In this document: positions 62,678 to 64,000 of the stretch, piece after piece
Layout of the letters: each line of letters starts with the position of its first letter
How positions within the stretch are numbered: position 1 is the stretch's first letter
Assembly (NCBI GenBank): GCA_022678445.1
Contig: JALBWU010000002.1
Location: 164,880-228,879 of the forward strand
Direction: 5' to 3'
From: Candidatus Aramenus sp. CH1
Lineage (GTDB): Archaea > Thermoproteota > Thermoprotei_A > Sulfolobales > Sulfolobaceae
Length of the DNA: 64,000 nt
The notes under the pieces: generated by a model
What the model saw: only the letters and a program-made list of their open reading frames with translations
What the model was told of the DNA's origin: nothing
Database searches by the model: none
Made by a program: the position numbers and the translations under genes

Positions 62678-63820
62678 TTATTTTGATGGGGGCGTACCAT
62701 AGTACTCCCACTCCTGGTAGTTTACTAATAAGACGGGCGAGGAGACTGAGAACAGTGAAAAGTGAGAGCCCGAGGGCTCGACCAGTTCTACGTAACGCGG
62801 GTTGGAAAAGAGCACGTACGCAGTCACTTGACCTTGCCCTGTAATATTCAAAACAAATGTGCTATTTAAACGTAGTAGGTAGTTGCACTCGTAGTTTACG
62901 CTAGTACCCTGCGCCAAGTAGAACTCCTGGGGGACGTATTCCTTTATTGGTCCCCAAGCGTAGGAATTGCCGCCAATTCCCACTTCTAGTAGCTGTCCTG
63001 CTATATCCCCTAGTACGGGAGTGGAGTTTCTACAGAGGTAAACTCCGCTGGGCAAACTGAAGTTGTTCTTCACTATGACCAAATAGTAAACGGTACTCGG
63101 GTAGTAGTCACCGTAGACAGTCCCGGAGCCGTTCACGTAGACCTCAAACTCCCCTACGACCTTTATATTGGAAGTGCTGGTGCTCAGTCGCTTGTACTGG
63201 TAAGTTATGACCTCGCCGCCAGGGAAGTTCTTGAACAGGGAGTTTGACGAATTCGCGTTCTGGTAGTCGAATGTGATGTTATAGTTAGTGGGGAACTCTA
63301 TTATGTGGTACCCCTCAGTCAAGGTCAAGGTGGTCCCGTTCGCCCCGACCTCCAAAAGCTTATCGTCCACGTATACTGGGATGGTGTAGTTCATGGAGGT
63401 TAAGGTCACCCCAGACTCTCCAGCCATTGAGCTCTCCAGGGGTATCCCGTTGGGCATTATCTTCACGCTGAACGTCTGGGTCAACGCCTTGTACACGATA
63501 GTCAGCACTAGGGAACCATAGACGTTGAAGCTCGTCGCTGGCGAGTTCGCTGGCGACGTGAAGTAGCCGTCCCCCACCAAGGACCAGTTCTGGAAGGTTG
63601 CCGTGAGTCCGAACTGGGGTAAGTAAATCGTGGTCGAGTTCTTGTCAGCTATGGAGTAGGAGCCTGGAAGTAGGTCTAGAGTACCCAGTACGAACTGAAG
63701 GGAAACGGGGTACGCCTCGCTACCGTTTATCACGAAGGCTGTAACGTATAAGGGTACCTTGCGAGAGGGGCCCACTAGGTTTACGCTCACTACAGACGTG
63801 TTTGGGTTCAAGAAGAACAT
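62678..63820 (-). CDS. Surface protein, first gene of the pilin-like operon, probably lacking its N-terminus
   Basis: A 380-residue beta-rich protein with many sequons and repeated motifs (LVGPSRKVPLYVTAFVINGS, FQNWSLVGDGYFTSPANS, NYTIPVYVDDKLLEVGANGT) like PEGA-type or Ig-like surface repeats. It ends SKstop 14 bases before the pilin-like ATG. It has no signal or anchor, unlike its neighbours. Directly upstream is a tnpB fragment on the other strand, so the original N-terminus has probably been lost. A TATAAAATA at 63838-63846 lies 22 bases or so upstream of ATG 63820 and could give a leaderless start. Confidence 0.6.
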   Translation of the reverse strand: MFFLNPNTSVVSVNLVGPSRKVPLYVTAFVINGSEAYPVSLQFVLGTLDLLPGSYSIADKNSTTIYLPQFGLTATFQNWSLVGDGYFTSPANSPATSFNVYGSLVLTIVYKALTQTFSVKIMPNGIPLESSMAGESGVTLTSMNYTIPVYVDDKLLEVGANGTTLTLTEGYHIIEFPTNYNITFDYQNANSSNSLFKNFPGGEVITYQYKRLSTSTSNIKVVGEFEVYVNGSGTVYGDYYPSTVYYLVIVKNNFSLPSGVYLCRNSTPVLGDIAGQLLEVGIGGNSYAWGPIKEYVPQEFYLAQGTSVNYECNYLLRLNSTFVLNITGQGQVTAYVLFSNPRYVELVEPSGSHFSLFSVSSPVLLVNYQEWEYYGTPPSK

Positions 63821-63837
63821 GTTCCCCTCGCTTGTCG

Positions 63838-63846
63838 CTATTTTAT
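63838..63846 (-). promoter_or_regulatory. TATA-like element within a tnpB remnant
   Basis: Read on the minus strand, TATAAAATA sits at the spacing expected for a leaderless start at 63820. The same bases on the plus strand code for the TnpB segment that also occurs near 49.35 kb (TTTTATAGGGGTTC), so the promoter may have been donated by the element. Confidence 0.35.
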
Positions 63847-64000
63847 AGGGGTTCCTCAGTGAAGAGCGAACTTCTACTTTTCAGAAAAAGATCGCCGAAC
63901 TCGACGAGCTGAAGAGCGAGACAGAGAAGGTTCAAGAACAAGAAGCTAGGGAAGAGGTGTTGAGGGAAAGGGAAAGGCTTTTCTCGAAGATTCACCTAGG
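63838..64000 (+). pseudogene. TnpB internal fragment, runs off the window
   Basis: Starts abruptly within TnpB. TTTTATAGGGGTTC followed by a GTGAAGAGCGAA block matches the copy at 49.35-49.38 kb, then KIAELDELKSETEKVQEQEA REEVLRERERLFSKIHL (split at 20 residues) forms the coiled-coil part in another frame, so there is a frameshift near 63880. The first half of the gene is missing on the left. The rest may continue past the window end. Confidence 0.75.

Noticed and set aside
1..64000. tRNA or rRNA genes
   Set aside because: I looked for GGTTCGAATCC-type T-arm sequences and rRNA motifs and saw none convincing; intron-containing archaeal tRNAs could still be missed by eye.

Overview
The window reads as a chromosomal segment of a thermoacidophilic crenarchaeon of the order Sulfolobales, probably a Metallosphaera- or Sulfolobus-like organism. 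The evidence is a cbsA-cbsB-soxL-soxN-odsN respiratory cluster, many leaderless genes with a TATA box about 26 bases before the start, GGTGA-type ribosome binding sites inside operons, AGG/ATA-rich codon use, Ser/Thr-stalked surface binding proteins, a 25-nt CRISPR repeat whose minus-strand form ends in ATTGAAAG, and many IS200/IS605 tnpB remnants. The species cannot be fixed from sequence reading alone.

Layout. 1-13 kb: the tail of a molybdenum hydroxylase, an MBL-fold protein, two TauE/SafE anion exporters (one paired with DUF1634), a ribbon-helix-helix protein, a membrane-anchored Lon/S16-like protein followed by a DUF929 protein, a decayed aldehyde dehydrogenase, a universal stress protein, a riboflavin-pathway reductase, membrane proteins and a K+ channel-like protein with an unusual pore. 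13-24 kb: a sugar-porter-type MFS carrier, a Cys-type formate dehydrogenase-like enzyme, a NifX-like protein, an amino acid permease, then the cytochrome b558/566-Rieske-cytochrome b cluster. 24.1-24.45 kb: a broken pfpI gene, a two-repeat one-spacer CRISPR unit and a tnpB tail fused end to end. 24.5-40 kb: two oligopeptide-type ABC systems, each with a Ser/Thr-stalked or anchored binding protein, two permeases and two ATPases. One permease carries a large extracytoplasmic insert. 40-48.4 kb: a dead vapBC-like pair, an amino acid permease, arginine deiminase and a complete urease operon (fused ureAB, then C, E, F, G, D). 48.8-50.2 kb: a decayed tnpB-only insertion sequence.

50.7-57.1 kb holds what I consider the most interesting system. 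A fluoride (crcB-type) riboswitch with a hairpin over the ribosome binding site leads a six-gene membrane complex related to formate hydrogenlyase/complex I. Its large subunit has lost the Ni-Fe cysteines, so it resembles an energy-converting-hydrogenase-related (Ehr) complex rather than a hydrogenase. 57-64 kb: a third permease, a tnpB remnant, a secreted GH12 endoglucanase, and a pilin-like surface-protein operon in which one long frame is cut by two in-frame stop codons. The window ends inside another tnpB fragment.

Together the genes suggest peptide, amino acid, urea and polysaccharide scavenging feeding an acidophilic aerobic respiratory chain, with nitrogen release through arginine deiminase and urease. 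There is heavy erosion by IS200/IS605-type elements. No rRNA or tRNA gene was recognised.
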